Below, one piece after another: positions 1 through 8,532 of a DNA stretch of 46,892 nt. Each line of letters begins with the position of its first letter. Within the stretch, counting starts at the first letter, position 1. The stretch spans positions 1-46,892 of the forward strand of contig JAFRGA010000090.1 of assembly GCA_017434045.1 (NCBI GenBank), in the 5' to 3' direction. Source of the stretch: Eggerthellaceae bacterium (GTDB lineage: Bacteria > Actinomycetota > Coriobacteriia > Coriobacteriales > Eggerthellaceae). A program made the translations under genes and the position numbers. The notes beneath the pieces are model-generated. The model was not told the origin of the DNA. It made no database searches and saw only the letters and a program-made list of their open reading frames with translations.

Positions 1-183
1 CGCGAGGATGATCCACAAGATGATGAAGGCGACGAGCATCGGTATGAATTCGTTCATCTTTGGAAGGATGGCCTCGATTCCGCCACCTTCGTCAGCGAAT
101 GCATACGCAGGAACAGCCATTGCGAGAGCAGTAGCAGCCGCGAAAACGGCGCTCAACTTCGCTGCCTTATTCGTGCATTTCAA
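1..183 (-). CDS. atpF: ATP synthase F0 subunit b (partial, N-terminus only)
   Basis: N-terminal 61 codons of the peripheral-stalk subunit b of F0F1 ATP synthase; the gene runs off the left edge. The start is a TTG at 183-181, preceded by AGGAGG about 8 bases upstream; the nearest ATG, at 178, is in another frame and stops at once. The first 28 residues look like a signal peptide or extra membrane segment (KAAKLSAVFAAATALAMA, then PAYAFADEG). The usual b-subunit anchor follows: an EAILPKMNEFIPML turn and a hydrophobic VAFIILWIILA stretch. It lies 58 bases downstream of atpE in the same operon. Identity rests on the membrane anchor and on operon order (I-like, a, c, b). The N-terminal leader is longer than in the E. 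coli protein; actinobacterial b subunits often carry one. Confidence 0.88.
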   Translation of the reverse strand, partial: MKCTNKAAKLSAVFAAATALAMAVPAYAFADEGGGIEAILPKMNEFIPMLVAFIILWIILA

Positions 184-241
184 CTCGCTTGCCTCCTATT
201 CTTTAATCTCGGAATCCCTTGATAAAACCTATCGAAGAGAT

Positions 242-463
242 TTATCCGATGAAGAACAGGACCAAGCCGAGCAGGGCCAGTGCCTCAGACATAGCAGCAC
301 CGATGAAGAAGTAGCCCATGAGCTGACCCTTCATCTCGGGCTGGCGAGCAGCTGCGACGCACAGGCCGTACGTGGCGATGCCGATGCCGATGCCGGGGCC
401 GATTGCCGCCAGGCCGTAGCCGATTACCTTAAGTGCGGCAAGCGTAATTGTAATTTCTCCCAC
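242..463 (-). CDS. atpE: ATP synthase F0 subunit c
   Basis: The 73-residue proteolipid that forms the rotor ring in the membrane. Two hydrophobic helices flank the polar loop AARQPE (about residues 38-43). The ion-carrying carboxylate is Glu60 in AAMSEALALLG of helix 2. Helix 1 has GPGIGIG, without the glutamine that Na+-type rings carry after GPG.G, and Glu60 is followed by Ala rather than Ser/Thr. Both features point to proton coupling (inference by comparison with the Ilyobacter ring). The start is GTG at 463 with GGAGG 5 bases upstream. It sits between atpB and atpF. Confidence 0.95.
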   Translation of the reverse strand: MGEITITLAALKVIGYGLAAIGPGIGIGIATYGLCVAAARQPEMKGQLMGYFFIGAAMSEALALLGLVLFFIG

Positions 464-612
464 AACTTCCTCCTTTGTCCTTCCCCTTGTACCGTCGAAG
501 GGGGATTGCCAAATATGTTCAGCTGATCCTCTTCAGCTGTAACACCGAACCGTATCGCATGCGCTGCGACGGGCGGCTGCCTTACGGCAACGGACACACC
601 CCCGGCATGCGC

Positions 613-1404
613 CTAGTGCGCATGAATCGCCATGTTGATATATGACGCCGAGAGGATGGCGAACACGAACGCCTGGATGAAGGCGACCAAGCACTCCATC
701 GCGTACATGATGACGAGCAGCAGGAACCATGCGATCGAGGGAAGACCGGCGATGAGGTTCATCGTCCCCGAGAACAGGGCTGCCTGGATGAAGCACGTGG
801 TGGCGATGCCGAAAACCGCGAGGACCATATGGCCAGCGAGCATGTTGCCGTAAAGTCGGACTGCCAGGGTGAGCACGCGGATGACCATCGAGAAGAACTC
901 GAGGAACCAGATGATGGGCCTCATGGGTCCGGGAACGCCACTCGGGCACAGCGACTTCAGGTAGCCCAGAAGACCGGACGTCTTCAGGCCGTAGTAATTA
1001 AAGTAAACGAACGAGATCACCGAAAGCGCCCAGGTGCATGAAATGGAGCCCGTGGACGTCTTGAAACCGGGGACCAGGCCCAAGATGTTGCAGATGAGGA
1101 TGAAGAAGAACAGCGTTGCCAAGAACGGCAGATGCGGCTTATAGCCATGGCCTATGACGTCTTCGGCGACGTTGCGCTTCACGAACTGGTACCCGAACTC
1201 GACCATGTTGGTGAACTTGTTGTCGGGCACGAGCGTGAGCTTCTTCGCGGAGACGAGCACCACGATGAACGTCACGATCAAGGCGATGAACAGCCAGACG
1301 ATGTACTGGGTAACATCCCAGGGACCGATGCTGAACACCGTGTGCGGTTCGAAGTGCTCGGAAAGCCCTGGCGCCTCAGCTACGAACTCTGCTAACGGAT
1401 CCAC
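613..1404 (-). CDS. atpB: ATP synthase F0 subunit a
   Basis: Membrane subunit a (263 residues), which forms the ion half-channels against the c ring. The essential arginine is Arg183 in the family motif RLYGNMLAGH (183-192), followed by the C-terminal helices (IAWFLLLVIMYAMECLVAFIQ) typical of the family. Several hydrophobic helices are visible from residue 33 on. The start is GTG at 1404, with AGGAGG 7 bases upstream. The gene follows the small AtpI-like gene by 26 bases and precedes atpE by 149 bases. Confidence 0.95.
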   Translation of the reverse strand: MDPLAEFVAEAPGLSEHFEPHTVFSIGPWDVTQYIVWLFIALIVTFIVVLVSAKKLTLVPDNKFTNMVEFGYQFVKRNVAEDVIGHGYKPHLPFLATLFFFILICNILGLVPGFKTSTGSISCTWALSVISFVYFNYYGLKTSGLLGYLKSLCPSGVPGPMRPIIWFLEFFSMVIRVLTLAVRLYGNMLAGHMVLAVFGIATTCFIQAALFSGTMNLIAGLPSIAWFLLLVIMYAMECLVAFIQAFVFAILSASYINMAIHAH

Positions 1405-1430
1405 TCTTTGCCTCCTTGCTTCCGAGAAAG

Positions 1431-1721
1431 CTATTTCCCACTACGCTTCAGAATCGCGTTCCTACGCAACACGTACACTATCGTGGCGCCGAGGAACACA
1501 ACGCCTTCGGCTACGACGAATGCCACCAGGCCATCGCGGGCCAGCTTCGCACATGCGATGACGCTGACAACGAGGATCACCAACGATATGGCGACTCCCC
1601 CAAGCGCGTACAACCCAAACGAGAGCGTACCCGTCGACGGATGGCGGCGAGCCATGCTGGCCGATCCAACCATTGGAAGGAATCCCAGGAAACCTGCGAG
1701 GGCGCCGATTACCACGTGCAT
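1431..1721 (-). CDS. ATP synthase subunit I-like small membrane protein
   Basis: A 96-residue protein with about three hydrophobic segments (residues 2-20, 35-58 and 64-86) and a basic C-terminus (RRNAILKRSGK). It is the first gene of the atp operon, directly upstream of atpB, the normal place of atpI/uncI, whose product helps assemble the c ring or handles Mg2+. The sequence itself is poorly conserved, so the assignment rests on position, size and topology. The start is ATG at 1721 with AAGGAGG 11 bases upstream, a slightly long spacing. Confidence 0.6.
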   Translation of the reverse strand: MHVVIGALAGFLGFLPMVGSASMARRHPSTGTLSFGLYALGGVAISLVILVVSVIACAKLARDGLVAFVVAEGVVFLGATIVYVLRRNAILKRSGK

Positions 1722-1851
1722 GCCCGCTCAGACCTCCTTGCCAACAAAGCCTATTCCATCACCCGATAGATATTGAGAGATTGTACCAGACTATTCACAA
1801 CCTTGTTGTATGTCGAAGCGACTACATTTGACCTTTCGGTGAACGCTGTAT

Positions 1852-1879
1852 AAAAAAACCCCATCGCCCCAACAGCGAT
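1852..1879 (-). terminator. Possible intrinsic terminator after the dCMP deaminase gene
   Basis: Read on the minus strand: a weak 5-bp stem (ATCGC...GCGAT), then GGGG and seven T. It lies 50-75 bases past the deaminase stop codon. The 207-base gap 1722-1928 otherwise holds only the upstream region of the atp operon (a TACAAT-like -10 near 1776, without a convincing -35). Confidence 0.4.
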
Positions 1880-1928
1880 TCCTAGCAATAATGACTTTTA
1901 CCGCATGCCATCATCTAATAGTTGATGT

Positions 1929-2387
1929 TTATTTAGACAACTCGAACACCCTGTAGGGGATTCCCGCCTCGTCGAGCATCCCGAGCGAAAGCTCGTCGGG
2001 ATAGGGGTTGGCATAGATGATTTCCTCGATGCCGGCGTTGATGCACATCTTCGCGCAGGTGATGCAGGGCTGGGTCGTGATGTAGATCTTCGAACCGCGA
2101 ATGTCCGTGCCATAGCGGGCCGCTTGTATGATCGCGTTCTGCTCAGCGTGAAGGCCGCGGCAGATTTCCTGTCGCTGGCCCGAGGGCACGCCCAGCTTCT
2201 CCCGCAGGCAGCCCACCTCTGCGCAATGCGCCATGCCACGGGGAACGCCGTTGTACCCCGTCGCGAGAATCCTGTTCTCCTTCACGATGACGGCCCCAAC
2301 CGCGCGACGCGTACACGTCGTGCGCGTCGAGACTTGCTCGGCCAGCGTTGCGAAATATTCATCCCAAGAAGGTCTGTTATCAACCAT
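1929..2387 (-). CDS. dCMP deaminase (ComE operon protein 2 type)
   Basis: Zinc-dependent cytidine/deoxycytidylate deaminase, 152 residues, which converts dCMP to dUMP for dTTP synthesis. The zinc site is complete: His80-Ala-Glu82 (RGLHAEQNA) and Cys108-x-x-Cys111 (QPCITC). The N-terminal [12 protein letters not shown] block is typical of the dCMP deaminase/ComEB group. The start is ATG at 2387 with GAGGAG 5 bases upstream. It lies 108 bases downstream of rpiB on the same strand; that gap is filled by two palindromic repeats, so co-transcription with rpiB is possible but uncertain. Confidence 0.9.
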   Translation of the reverse strand: MVDNRPSWDEYFATLAEQVSTRTTCTRRAVGAVIVKENRILATGYNGVPRGMAHCAEVGCLREKLGVPSGQRQEICRGLHAEQNAIIQAARYGTDIRGSKIYITTQPCITCAKMCINAGIEEIIYANPYPDELSLGMLDEAGIPYRVFELSK

Positions 2388-2417
2388 CGCGACTCCTCTC
2401 GAACGGCAACGGGAAAC

Positions 2418-2448
2418 ATGTGGAAAAGGGTCTGGCCCTTCTCCACGT
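2418..2448. repeat. REP-like palindrome, type 1 (degenerate copy)
   Basis: A 31-base imperfect palindrome with arms ATGTGGAAAAGGG and CCCTTCTCCACGT. It is the first of a tandem pair in the rpiB-deaminase gap; the perfect copy follows 13 bases later. Confidence 0.85.
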
Positions 2449-2461
2449 TAGCGCCATCAAC

Positions 2462-2492
2462 ATGTGGAAAAGGGTCTGACCCTTTTCCACAT
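2462..2492. repeat. REP-like palindrome, type 1 (perfect copy)
   Basis: A 31-base perfect palindrome (arms ATGTGGAAAAGGGTC and GACCCTTTTCCACAT around one central base) ending just past the rpiB stop codon. The same sequence recurs at 20831-20861. It could also act as a terminator or mRNA 3'-end stabiliser for rpiB. Confidence 0.9.
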
Positions 2493-2495
2493 TCG

Positions 2496-2933
2496 CTATG
2501 GCTCGAGGGCCATGATCTTCTCGACACGGCCCGCGTGACGGCCGCCAGCGAATTCGGTCTCGAGGAACGTCTTCACGATGGCGCGGTTGACCTCGTCGGT
2601 CACGAAGCGCCCGGAAACCGTGACGATGTTCGCATCGTTGTGCTCCCGCGCCAACGCGGCGAACTCGGGAGTGGTGACGTTGGCGGCACGGATGCCGTCG
2701 ACCTTGTTCGCGGCAATTGCCATGCCGATGCCCGTACCGCACACGAGCACGCCGCGATCAGCTACACCCGAAACGACGTCATCGGCGACGAGCTTGGCGA
2801 AATCAGGGTAATCCACCCTGCCGTCCGAGTCGGGTCCTTGGTCGATGACCTCGTAACCGAGCCCTTCAATATAGGATTTCAAGAGCTCTTTCTCTTCGAA
2901 ACCCGCATGATCGCTTGCGATGCTGACCTTCAT
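2496..2933 (-). CDS. rpiB: Ribose-5-phosphate isomerase B
   Basis: Interconverts ribose 5-phosphate and ribulose 5-phosphate (pentose phosphate pathway); RpiB/LacAB family, 145 residues from the chosen start. The N-terminus KVSIASDHAGFEEKE is the family signature (Asp-His of the phosphate and sugar site), and VLVCGTGIGMAIAANK carries the conserved Cys and glycine loop. An in-frame start eight codons upstream (2957) is less likely: ATG at 2933 has GGGGAAG at good spacing and begins directly with the conserved strand. A perfect TATAAT lies at 2977-2972 on the minus strand, about 40 bases upstream. Confidence 0.93.
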   Translation of the reverse strand: MKVSIASDHAGFEEKELLKSYIEGLGYEVIDQGPDSDGRVDYPDFAKLVADDVVSGVADRGVLVCGTGIGMAIAANKVDGIRAANVTTPEFAALAREHNDANIVTVSGRFVTDEVNRAIVKTFLETEFAGGRHAGRVEKIMALEP

Positions 2934-2984
2934 AGAGCTTCCCCTTAAAACGCGCAAAGACCTACAGCGCCATTATACGTGTGC

Positions 2985-3117
2985 GCGAGATGCGTTCCCG
3001 TGCACATTTTGGGTGAGAACAAGATGGAAAGCATGCGGAGCGCCACCATCGAAAAGCGCACTCGGAACGCAAGTCATCAAAGGGGCAGTCCCCGTTCATG
3101 GCGAGAACGCATCTCGC
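2985..3117. repeat. Inverted-repeat element between glpK and rpiB
   Basis: A 13-base perfect inverted repeat (GCGAGATGCGTTC at 2985-2997, its complement at 3105-3117) brackets about 107 bases. These contain a worn REP-type palindrome at 3075-3100 (AAAGGGGCAGTCCCCG). It lies downstream of glpK on the minus strand and probably serves as its 3' hairpin region. No ORF is convincing inside. Confidence 0.5.
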
Positions 3118-3138
3118 ACGCATTCCGTCCGTACGGCA

Positions 3139-4629
3139 TTACTGCGTCTTCGTGCGGGCGACAGCCTCTTTCCAGCCGGCAAGGCGGGCGTCGAGCAGCT
3201 CGTCGTTGCCGTCGGGAAGGTACAGGGCATCGTTGGCGCGCAAAGCCCGCAAGTCGTCGGTCGAACCCCAGAACCCGGTGGCAAGACCCGCCAGGTACGC
3301 GGCGCCGAGCGCGGTGGTCTCGACATTCTCGGGACGGCGCAGCGGTTTGCCCAAGATGTCGCTTTGGAATTGCATGAGGAAGTTGTTGGCCGAAGCGCCG
3401 CCGTCGACATTGAGCTCCTTCAGCGGTATGCCCGCATCTGCCTCCATGGCCACGACCAAATCGTACACTTGATACGCGAGGGCCTCGAGCGCCGCCCTCA
3501 CGATATGGGCCGTGGTCGTGCCGCGGGTTAGACCGTAAATCGCGCCGCGGGCATCGGCATCCCAATAGGGTGCGCCGAGGCCGGTGAACGCAGGCACGAT
3601 GTACACGCCATCGCAGCTGTCGACGCTTTGGGCGATAGCCTCGCTTTCGGCGGCAGTCTGGATAAGCCCCAGGCCATCTCGAATCCACTGGATGAGCGCG
3701 CCGCCCATGAAGACGCTGCCCTCGACGGCGTATTCAGGGCCCGCGCCAGGCGCGCTGGCCGCAACGGTGGTGACGAGGCCGGTTTTCGAAAGAGGCGCCG
3801 TGCCTCCCGTGTTTATGAGCAGGAAACAGCCCGTTCCGTAGGTGTTCTTCGCCTGGCCCGGATCGAAGCAGCACTGCCCGAACAAGGCGCTCTGCTGATC
3901 GCCCGCAACGCCGCGGATGGGAATGCCGTCGGCTACGCCCGCACGAGCCGTCAAACCGAAATCGCCAGATGACGGACGCACTTCGGGCAACATGCTCATG
4001 GGGACGTCGAACAGCTCGCACAGCCAGGGGTCCCAGCTCATGGTATGAATGTCGAACAGCATCGTCCGACTAGCGTTCGTGGGGTCCGTGGCATGCACGG
4101 CCCCGTTCGTCAGCGCCCACACGAGCCACGTGTCGACGGTTCCGAACGCGAGTTTTCCAGCTTCAGCGAGCTCGCGTGCGCCCTCGACGTTGTCGAGTAT
4201 CCACTTGATCTTGCTCGCCGAGAAGTAAGCGTCGGGGATGAGGCCCGTCTTGGCGATGATCGCCTGGCGCACTTCGGGGTCTGGGCACAGTTCTTCTACG
4301 ATGGGGGCTGTGCGCCTGCACTGCCAGACGATGGCGTTGAAGATCGGCTCGCTCGTCTCCCTGTTCCAGACGACCGTGGTCTCCCGCTGGTTGGTGATGC
4401 CGATGGAATCGATGTCGTCAACGCCGAGGTTGTTGGCGACGATGAGCTCCGTCATAGTTGAGAGCTGGGCCGACAGGATATCCAGAGGGTCGTGTTCGAC
4501 CCAGCCCGGTTTCGGGTAATGCTGGGCGAACTCGTGCTGAAACTGGTCGACGATCCTTCCCTCGACGTCAATGAGCACGCTACGTGCCGATGTGGTCCCC
4601 TCGTCGAGTGCGATAACGTACTTTCCCAT
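3139..4629 (-). CDS. glpK: Glycerol kinase
   Basis: ATP-dependent phosphorylation of glycerol to glycerol 3-phosphate; FGGY kinase family, 496 residues from ATG 4629, the normal length. Visible family blocks: ALDEGTTSARSVLID (phosphate 1 loop), GITNQRETTVVW, NAIVWQCRRT, GVAGDQQSALFGQ and the C-terminal adenosine-site block NVDGGASANNFLMQ. The longer reading frame from 4662 lacks a ribosome site. AAAGGG lies 8 bases upstream of ATG 4629. No glycerol facilitator or glycerol-3-phosphate dehydrogenase is next to it. Its upstream neighbour on the same strand is a monoacylglycerol-lipase-like hydrolase, so the pair may release and capture glycerol from monoglycerides (inference). Confidence 0.96.
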   Translation of the reverse strand: MGKYVIALDEGTTSARSVLIDVEGRIVDQFQHEFAQHYPKPGWVEHDPLDILSAQLSTMTELIVANNLGVDDIDSIGITNQRETTVVWNRETSEPIFNAIVWQCRRTAPIVEELCPDPEVRQAIIAKTGLIPDAYFSASKIKWILDNVEGARELAEAGKLAFGTVDTWLVWALTNGAVHATDPTNASRTMLFDIHTMSWDPWLCELFDVPMSMLPEVRPSSGDFGLTARAGVADGIPIRGVAGDQQSALFGQCCFDPGQAKNTYGTGCFLLINTGGTAPLSKTGLVTTVAASAPGAGPEYAVEGSVFMGGALIQWIRDGLGLIQTAAESEAIAQSVDSCDGVYIVPAFTGLGAPYWDADARGAIYGLTRGTTTAHIVRAALEALAYQVYDLVVAMEADAGIPLKELNVDGGASANNFLMQFQSDILGKPLRRPENVETTALGAAYLAGLATGFWGSTDDLRALRANDALYLPDGNDELLDARLAGWKEAVARTKTQ

Positions 4630-4765
4630 GTCCTCAACCCTTTCGGAATCGCGCAAACACATCTATGAAAGCACCCGGGAAGTACGCCTCCGCTGTTCCC
4701 CAAGCGCTCGCACCAACCGAGGAACGCGCCCTCGGCTCATCTGCCACGGCCAAGGATATCGTTCC

Positions 4766-5740
4766 CTAGTCGGCCACCTTGTCCTCGATCCACGAGACGA
4801 TGTCGTCGTACACCTGCTCGTGGCCGATCTCGTTATGAATCTCGTGGCGCATGCCCTCGTAGAGCTTCTCGTCCACGCACTGCACCCCCGCGTCGAGCAG
4901 GAGCTGTGCGGCAGCCTGGACGCCTTTGCCCATCTCGCCAACAGGATCGCCATCGCCCGAAACAAGGAGGATGGGCAAATCCTTGGGCACTTTCGAAGCG
5001 CACTCCGGCGTCACGCACTCGGCGGTCAGGCCCAGAAGCGTCGAGTAACCGCCCACAGTGAACATGAAGCCGCACTTGGGATCGTCTATGTACTTGTCCA
5101 CGACGGAAGGGTCCGTTGAGAGCCAATCTAGATTCGTGCGCGCCCCTTCGATTTGCTTGCCGTAAGCACCGGCGCCCATGTTGTCGATGAGTTTGCTGCG
5201 ATAGCGCTCCCCCCTGACCGATGCGATGGCGCGGGCGAGCATGAGCCCTCCTTGCGAGAGCTTTTGGGGAACGTTGCCGGTGCCGCTCAACACGCATGCG
5301 GCCAGCCCTTCTCCGTGGCATGCGATGTAGCAACGCGCGATGAAGCTGCCCATGGAATGCCCGTACAAAACGTACGGGACACCGGGGAAGCAGTCGGCCA
5401 CCTGCAACCGTAGCGTGTGGACATCGCCGAGGAGGATGTCCTTGCCGCCATAGGCTGGCATGTGCCCGTACTCGTCTGACGAGGAGGCCGTTGCGCCATG
5501 CCCGATATGGTCCTCGGCGCAGACCACGAAACCCCTGTCGACCATATAACGGGCGAGGTCGTCGTACCTGTCGATGTATTCGGCCATGCCGTGGACTATC
5601 TGGATGACGCCCTTCGGCTTCAAGCTGCCGGGCCAGTCGGGGCTCCCATACTCCTCGTTAGTCCAAAGCTTCGCGTTGACCCGCGATTTCAGGTCCTTTG
5701 AAAGATAGGTGAACGGTACCGTGTATTGCTGTCCCTGCAT
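4766..5740 (-). CDS. Alpha/beta hydrolase, monoacylglycerol lipase-like
   Basis: A 324-residue alpha/beta-fold hydrolase of the serine aminopeptidase S33/monoglyceride lipase group. The nucleophile elbow is GHSMG with Ser129. The oxyanion-side motif HGMAEY (50-55) is typical of monoacylglycerol and lysophospholipid lipases. The acid is probably Asp265 (LLVSGDGDPVG) and the base His299 (EGMRHEIHNE), where MHE/RHE is the usual family ending. No signal peptide, so cytoplasmic. Start ATG 5740 with GAGGAG 6 bases upstream. The downstream gene is glpK, 136 bases away, which fits use of monoglyceride-derived glycerol. The exact ester substrate cannot be told. Confidence 0.85.
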   Translation of the reverse strand: MQGQQYTVPFTYLSKDLKSRVNAKLWTNEEYGSPDWPGSLKPKGVIQIVHGMAEYIDRYDDLARYMVDRGFVVCAEDHIGHGATASSSDEYGHMPAYGGKDILLGDVHTLRLQVADCFPGVPYVLYGHSMGSFIARCYIACHGEGLAACVLSGTGNVPQKLSQGGLMLARAIASVRGERYRSKLIDNMGAGAYGKQIEGARTNLDWLSTDPSVVDKYIDDPKCGFMFTVGGYSTLLGLTAECVTPECASKVPKDLPILLVSGDGDPVGEMGKGVQAAAQLLLDAGVQCVDEKLYEGMRHEIHNEIGHEQVYDDIVSWIEDKVAD

Positions 5741-5974
5741 TATGGCTCCTCATCATCCAAGCTCGCCCAGGGTTGTGTCGTCAACCGACATTCGCCTGCT
5801 AAAACTGCACTGTAACTACCCATGCGTATAGTATCCCTTTTGGCATGGCGAATGTGCCCAATCAAGACGATGTTCTTGCGATATGCCGTTCTTCCCGCCC
5901 GAGGCAGCTCCTGCGGGAAGGGGAAGGGGCGTCTGCAAAGTTTCGGCCTGATACAGGTGCTCGCTTGGCACAAG

Positions 5975-6580
5975 CTAGTTCAGGATTACCCCGCCTTGAC
6001 GGACGAGCCTCACGCCGCCTTGCGAACAGTCGATGACGGTCGACGCGACGCCGCTGCGCGGCTCGTCATCCTCGACCACAGCTGCCACGGCACCAAGAAG
6101 GTCATCGCTCACCTCGGACAACGCGCGGGGGTCGGGACCGCCGGAAAGGTTCGCGGACGAGGTGGCCAAGGGTGAGCCTGCCGCCTTTATCAGCGCAAGC
6201 GCCGTCTTGCTGTCGGGCATGCGAAGGCCGATGGTCCCGTTTGGCGCCCGAAACGCATCCGGCACGGCCGCGGACGCCGCCACGATGACGGTCAACGCGC
6301 CTGGCCAATGCGCTCGCGCCAGCTCCTTCGCCTGGTCGGGCACGCCTTCGCCGAACTCGTCGAGAGCCTCGGGGCCTCCGACGAGCCAGGCCACCGGCTT
6401 GCCCGCCTCGCGTTTCTTTATCGCGTAAATTGCCTGCGGGTTTGACGCGTCGCGCACCGAGACGCCGATGCCGTACACGGTATCGGTCGGAAAGACGACG
6501 GGCAACCCCTCTTTCAGGCAAGCCACCGCCTTCTCGAAATCCTTGTCCTGCACGCGTTCCCGCTTTCCCCGCTCCATCAT
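5975..6580 (-). CDS. tsaC: L-threonylcarbamoyladenylate synthase (TsaC/Sua5/YrdC family)
   Basis: Makes threonylcarbamoyl-AMP from threonine, bicarbonate and ATP for the t6A37 tRNA modification. YrdC domain only, about 200 residues. Family blocks: VVFPTDTVYGIG (29-40), KKREAGKPVAWLV, HWPGALTVIV and ATSSANLSGG. The start is uncertain. The two leading ATG codons (6580, 6577) lie at the edge of a REP-type palindrome, which supplies the first of them and leaves little room for a ribosome site. GTG at 6553 (V10, upstream GGGAA) gives a conventional N-terminus and may be the real one. It lies directly downstream of the frameshifted flavoprotein gene, with two palindromes between them. Confidence 0.92.
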   Translation of the reverse strand: MMERGKRERVQDKDFEKAVACLKEGLPVVFPTDTVYGIGVSVRDASNPQAIYAIKKREAGKPVAWLVGGPEALDEFGEGVPDQAKELARAHWPGALTVIVAASAAVPDAFRAPNGTIGLRMPDSKTALALIKAAGSPLATSSANLSGGPDPRALSEVSDDLLGAVAAVVEDDEPRSGVASTVIDCSQGGVRLVRQGGVILN

Positions 6581-6604
6581 CGAAGGGGACTGTCCCCTTC
6601 GATG
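6578..6604. repeat. REP-like palindrome, type 2
   Basis: A 27-base perfect palindrome (CATCGAAGGGGAC, central T, complement) at the 5' edge of tsaC. First of a tandem pair. It overlaps the longest possible tsaC start codon. Confidence 0.92.
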
Positions 6605-6612
6605 CGTTTTGT

Positions 6613-6639
6613 CATTAAAGGGGACAGTCCCCTTTAATG
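6613..6639. repeat. REP-like palindrome, type 2
   Basis: A 27-base perfect palindrome (CATTAAAGGGGAC, central A, complement), 8 bases from the previous one. It supplies the last codons and the TAA stop of the restored reading frame of the flavoprotein gene at 6634-8482. Confidence 0.92.
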
Positions 6640-8482
6640 CGTTTTGCCTTTGACGCTTTCCGGCCGGGAGGCCTCCCCCTCGGCAACGTCCTCTGCCAGC
6701 TTTTGCGCCACCTGGAGCCCGTCAACCGCAGCGCTCATGATGCCGCCTGCGTAACCAGGGCCTTCGCCCGCCGGGTAAATGCCGCAGGGGCACTGCGGCG
6801 GCCTGCGCTTCGGGCACGCCGTGGCCGCGATCGATATCGCGTTGGCGCACGCGCTTGCCCGGCTTTTTCCTCCACGCTTGCAGCGTCTCGTCGCCACGCA
6901 GGATTCGAACGGGACTCGAGCTGCGCGTTTCAACTCCCGTCATGACCGCGTCCGGGTTGGCAAAGCCCTTGAGCTTGCGGTCGAGCAGGGGAAACGCTTC
7001 TGCCAATGAATCCGTGACGAACTCGGGCAATATCTCGCGGAGATCGCACCATACGACGCCGCGGGCATAGCTGGGCGTCACGGTCTTGGAAGGGTTGCCT
7101 GCGGTGTCGTCCAAGAAGTCGCCCACAGTCTGGGCGGGCGCTTGCCAGGGGTCTCCGCCCAATTCATGCGCCTCGCCGAAGGCGGCTTGCTCTATCCGAC
7201 GCTGGAATACGGTGCCCGCAAGCGGATCGTTGCTCTTGAAGTCGTTGGGCACGACGCCGACCAGAAGCGCCGCGTTGGCGTTTTCCCCGTCACGGGCGAA
7301 CCAGCTCATGCCGTTCACGACCACGCCGTACTCCTCGCTCGCCGCTGCGACCACCTCTCCGCCAGGGCACATGCAGAACGTGTACACGCTACGGCCGCCG
7401 GGCAAATGCGCCACCAGCTTGTAATCGGCCGGCCCCAGCGCAGGGTGGCCTGCCGCCTTCCCGTACTGAGCACGATCGATATCCGCCTGCAAATGCTCGA
7501 TGCGCACCCCGACCGAAAACGCTTTCGGCTCCATGACCAGGCCCGCACGCTGCAACATGCGGAACGTGTCTCGCGCCGAATGACCGCATGCGAGGATGAG
7601 CGCGGTGCAGGGAACGCGAACGGTTCGCGCGCCGGATTTCCCCTGAAACTTGCCCTCGACCAAATCGCAACCGCTTAGGCCAGGTGATTCGCGCAACGAC
7701 TCTTCCGAAACGCGCACCATGATTTCCCGGAGCTTGCCCGCCTCGTCGAGCACGACATCGTCCAGCTTCGCGTGGAAGACGACCTCGCCACCCGCTTGCT
7801 GGATGCGCTCGCGCATGTTCCGCACGATTTTGACCAGGTTATCAGTGCCGATATGGGGTTTCGCATGCCATAGGATCTCGGATGGGGCGCCCGCGTCGAC
7901 GAACCAGTGGAGCACGTCGCGCGCAAGCGGGCTTTTCGTCCCCGTCGTCAGCTTCCCGTCCGAGAACGTGCCCGCTCCCCCTTCGCCGAACTGCACGTTC
8001 GTGGCAACGTCGAGGTTCTTCCCGCCGTTGAACGCTTCGATGGCCTGCGTGCGCTCGTCGACGTCGCCGCCACGTTCCAACACGAGCGGACGCAATCCAG
8101 CACGCGCCAAGTACAGCGCGGCGAACAGGCCGGCCGGCCCCGTGCCAACGACGACGGGCCGTTGCTCGCCTGGTTTAAGCGTCATGTGCGGGATGTCGAG
8201 CGGCGCATACGGTACATGCTCCTTAACGGCAACCCGCTTGGATACCTTGCCCGCACCTGCGAGAATCGCTGTCTCGGCGTCGGGGGATAGCGCGACAGCA
8301 TAGGTTGCCACGAACCCGACGTCGTTTTTCTTTCGTGCATCTACGCTGCGCTTGAGCAGGCTGAATTCAACGATGTCGCCAACTTTCACGCCAAGCGCGT
8401 TGGCCAGCGCCGATTTTGCGATGCGCTCGCCTCCGGGCAACCCTGCATCCAGGGGCAGCCGCACGTTCGAGACCTCTATCAC
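6634..8482 (-). CDS. NAD(P)/FAD-dependent oxidoreductase, C-terminus frameshifted
   Basis: Cytoplasmic FAD protein of the uncharacterised 'FAD-dependent protein' family, with a roughly 100-residue N-terminal domain (MIEVSNVRLPLDAG...) before the dinucleotide fold VVVGTGPAGLFAALYLARAG (109-128). Other blocks: QFGEGGAGTFSDGKL, ALILACGHSARDTF, SVYTFCMCPGGEVV and GVETRSSSPVRILR. The frame that begins at GTG 8482 (AAGGAG 5 bases upstream) ends in nonsense at 6722. The expected C-terminus (CGIYPAGEGPGYAGGI, then MSAAVDGLQVAQ) continues in another frame to a stop at 6634. One extra G in the run 6787-6790 explains it: removing one base joins AAAVP directly to CGIYPAGEG. This is either a recent inactivating insertion or a homopolymer sequencing error. 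Coordinates given are those of the restored gene. Confidence 0.85.
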
Positions 8483-8532
8483 CGCAACTCCTTATCACCG
8501 CAGGAAGGGCTCGCCCTTGCTGCGTACATTCC

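Noticed and set aside
242..463. Sodium-type ATP synthase
   Set aside because: The c subunit lacks the glutamine and the Ser/Thr next to the carboxylate that coordinate Na+.
8..526. 172-codon plus-strand ORF over the atp genes
   Set aside because: It is antisense to atpE and the atpF start, both recognisable by sequence; no ribosome site and no family resemblance.
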